From contig JAFQVU010000036.1 of assembly GCA_017407885.1 (NCBI GenBank), forward strand, positions 1 through 5,902: a DNA stretch of 5,902 nucleotides, given 5' to 3'. A program made the position numbers and the translations under genes. Every line of letters starts with the position of its first letter. Position 1 is the first letter of the stretch. Below, piece after piece: positions 5,364 to 5,902 of the stretch. Origin of the DNA: Clostridia bacterium. Its GTDB lineage: Bacteria; Bacillota_A; Clostridia; Oscillospirales; CAG-272. The notes under the pieces are model-generated. The model did not search any database and had not been told where the DNA came from. It was given only the letters and a program-made list of their open reading frames with translations.

Positions 5364-5902
5364 ATGCTTAAACGCTTTTTATCATATTATAAGCCGCATA
5401 TCGGAATATTTACACTTGACATGCTGGCTTCTCTTGTGGTCGCACTTGTCGGCATCGTTTATCCGATGGTTACGCGAACGATGCTTAATGATTTTATTCC
5501 GAATAAAAACTATCGCATGATAGTTATATTTGGACTCGCGCTTCTTCTTTTGTATGTTGTCCGCATGCTGCTTAACTATTTTATACAGTATTACGGTCAC
5601 GTTATGGGTGTTCGCATGCAGGCAGAGATGCGCTCGGACATGTTCCGTCATCTCGAAAAACTGCCGTACAGCTACTACGACAATCACGAGACGGGAAAAA
5701 TAATGTCCCGAATGACAAATGACCTCATGGATATAAGCGAGCTTGCCCATCACGGTCCCGAAAACATATTGATTTCGGGTGTATCGGTAATTACCGCATT
5801 TTTGTATCTCGCAACTATTGATATTTGGCTGACACTTATTATTTTTGCGGCGGTTCCGTTCCTTCTTTTTATCGCAACTATGCTTCGCGGTAAAATGCGT
5901 GC
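5364..5902 (+). CDS. Type I ABC exporter (ABC transporter transmembrane domain, C-terminus beyond window)
   Basis: The first 179 codons of a half-type ABC exporter, a membrane domain expected to be followed by an ATPase domain outside the window. Membrane helices fall at about 12-37, 54-76, 134-152 and 154-173. Between helices 2 and 3 is the family signature loop RMQAEMRSDMFRHLEKLPYSYYDNHETG leading into the conserved KIMSRMTNDLMDI (residues 112-124), the usual 'FFD..-TG-lmSRl-tND' segment of this family. The substrate cannot be told; such exporters move lipids, peptides or drugs and often work as heterodimers with the next gene. The ATG at 5364 has a strong GGAGG (5350-5354) nine bases upstream. 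The 5274-5363 leader shows no further clear structure. Confidence 0.92.
   Translation, partial: MLKRFLSYYKPHIGIFTLDMLASLVVALVGIVYPMVTRTMLNDFIPNKNYRMIVIFGLALLLLYVVRMLLNYFIQYYGHVMGVRMQAEMRSDMFRHLEKLPYSYYDNHETGKIMSRMTNDLMDISELAHHGPENILISGVSVITAFLYLATIDIWLTLIIFAAVPFLLFIATMLRGKMR

Noticed and set aside
5382..5753. Minus-strand open frame inside the exporter gene.
   Set aside because: The plus strand encodes an unmistakable ABC exporter membrane domain; the antisense translation is His/Lys-rich and featureless.

Overview
The window looks like a chromosomal segment of a low- to mid-GC Gram-positive anaerobe, most likely a member of the Clostridia (Ruminococcaceae/Oscillospiraceae-like). This is inferred from the Firmicutes-style promoters (TTGACA/TATAAT, some with extended -10) and GGAGG-type ribosome binding sites. 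The gene content also fits: a KtrB-KtrA potassium system, a Nudix-GNAT two-domain protein, a FliB-like cysteine-rich protein and a half-type ABC exporter. No rRNA, tRNA, CRISPR array, insertion sequence or attachment site was seen. The taxonomic call is an inference, not a database match.

Layout, left to right. Positions 1-1795 (minus strand) hold a two-gene potassium uptake operon: ktrB (membrane subunit, complete) followed after 24 bases by ktrA (cytoplasmic NAD/nucleotide-binding gating subunit, cut by the window's left edge). Upstream of ktrB is a strong hairpin with a T-rich tail, probably the terminator of the next gene. That gene (1934-2881 or 2932, minus) encodes a protein with an N-terminal Nudix hydrolase domain and a C-terminal GNAT acetyltransferase domain. 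A divergent intergenic region of 235-286 bases, depending on the start chosen for the Nudix-GNAT gene, carries a leftward promoter, several dyads and a near-consensus rightward promoter. The rightward promoter drives a FliB-like cysteine-rich protein (3168-4055, plus).

The FliB-like gene runs head-on, with only 25 bases between stop codons, into a minus-strand gene (4081-5118). Its product has no obvious annotation but looks like a histidine-kinase-like protein that has lost the phosphoacceptor His and the ATP-binding boxes. Its own promoter (TTGACA-18-TATAAT, extended -10) lies immediately upstream. Divergent from it is a plus-strand gene for a type I ABC exporter (5364 to the right edge, N-terminal membrane domain only). 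That gene's promoter is embedded in a 35-bp dyad, which suggests repressor or activator control.

Apart from ktrB-ktrA the genes appear to be separate transcription units with alternating orientation, and no larger pathway joins them. I do not see a convincing new multi-gene system. The items most worth a second look are the degenerate kinase-like protein next to the exporter, the dyad over the exporter promoter, and the FliB-like gene standing without flagellar genes.
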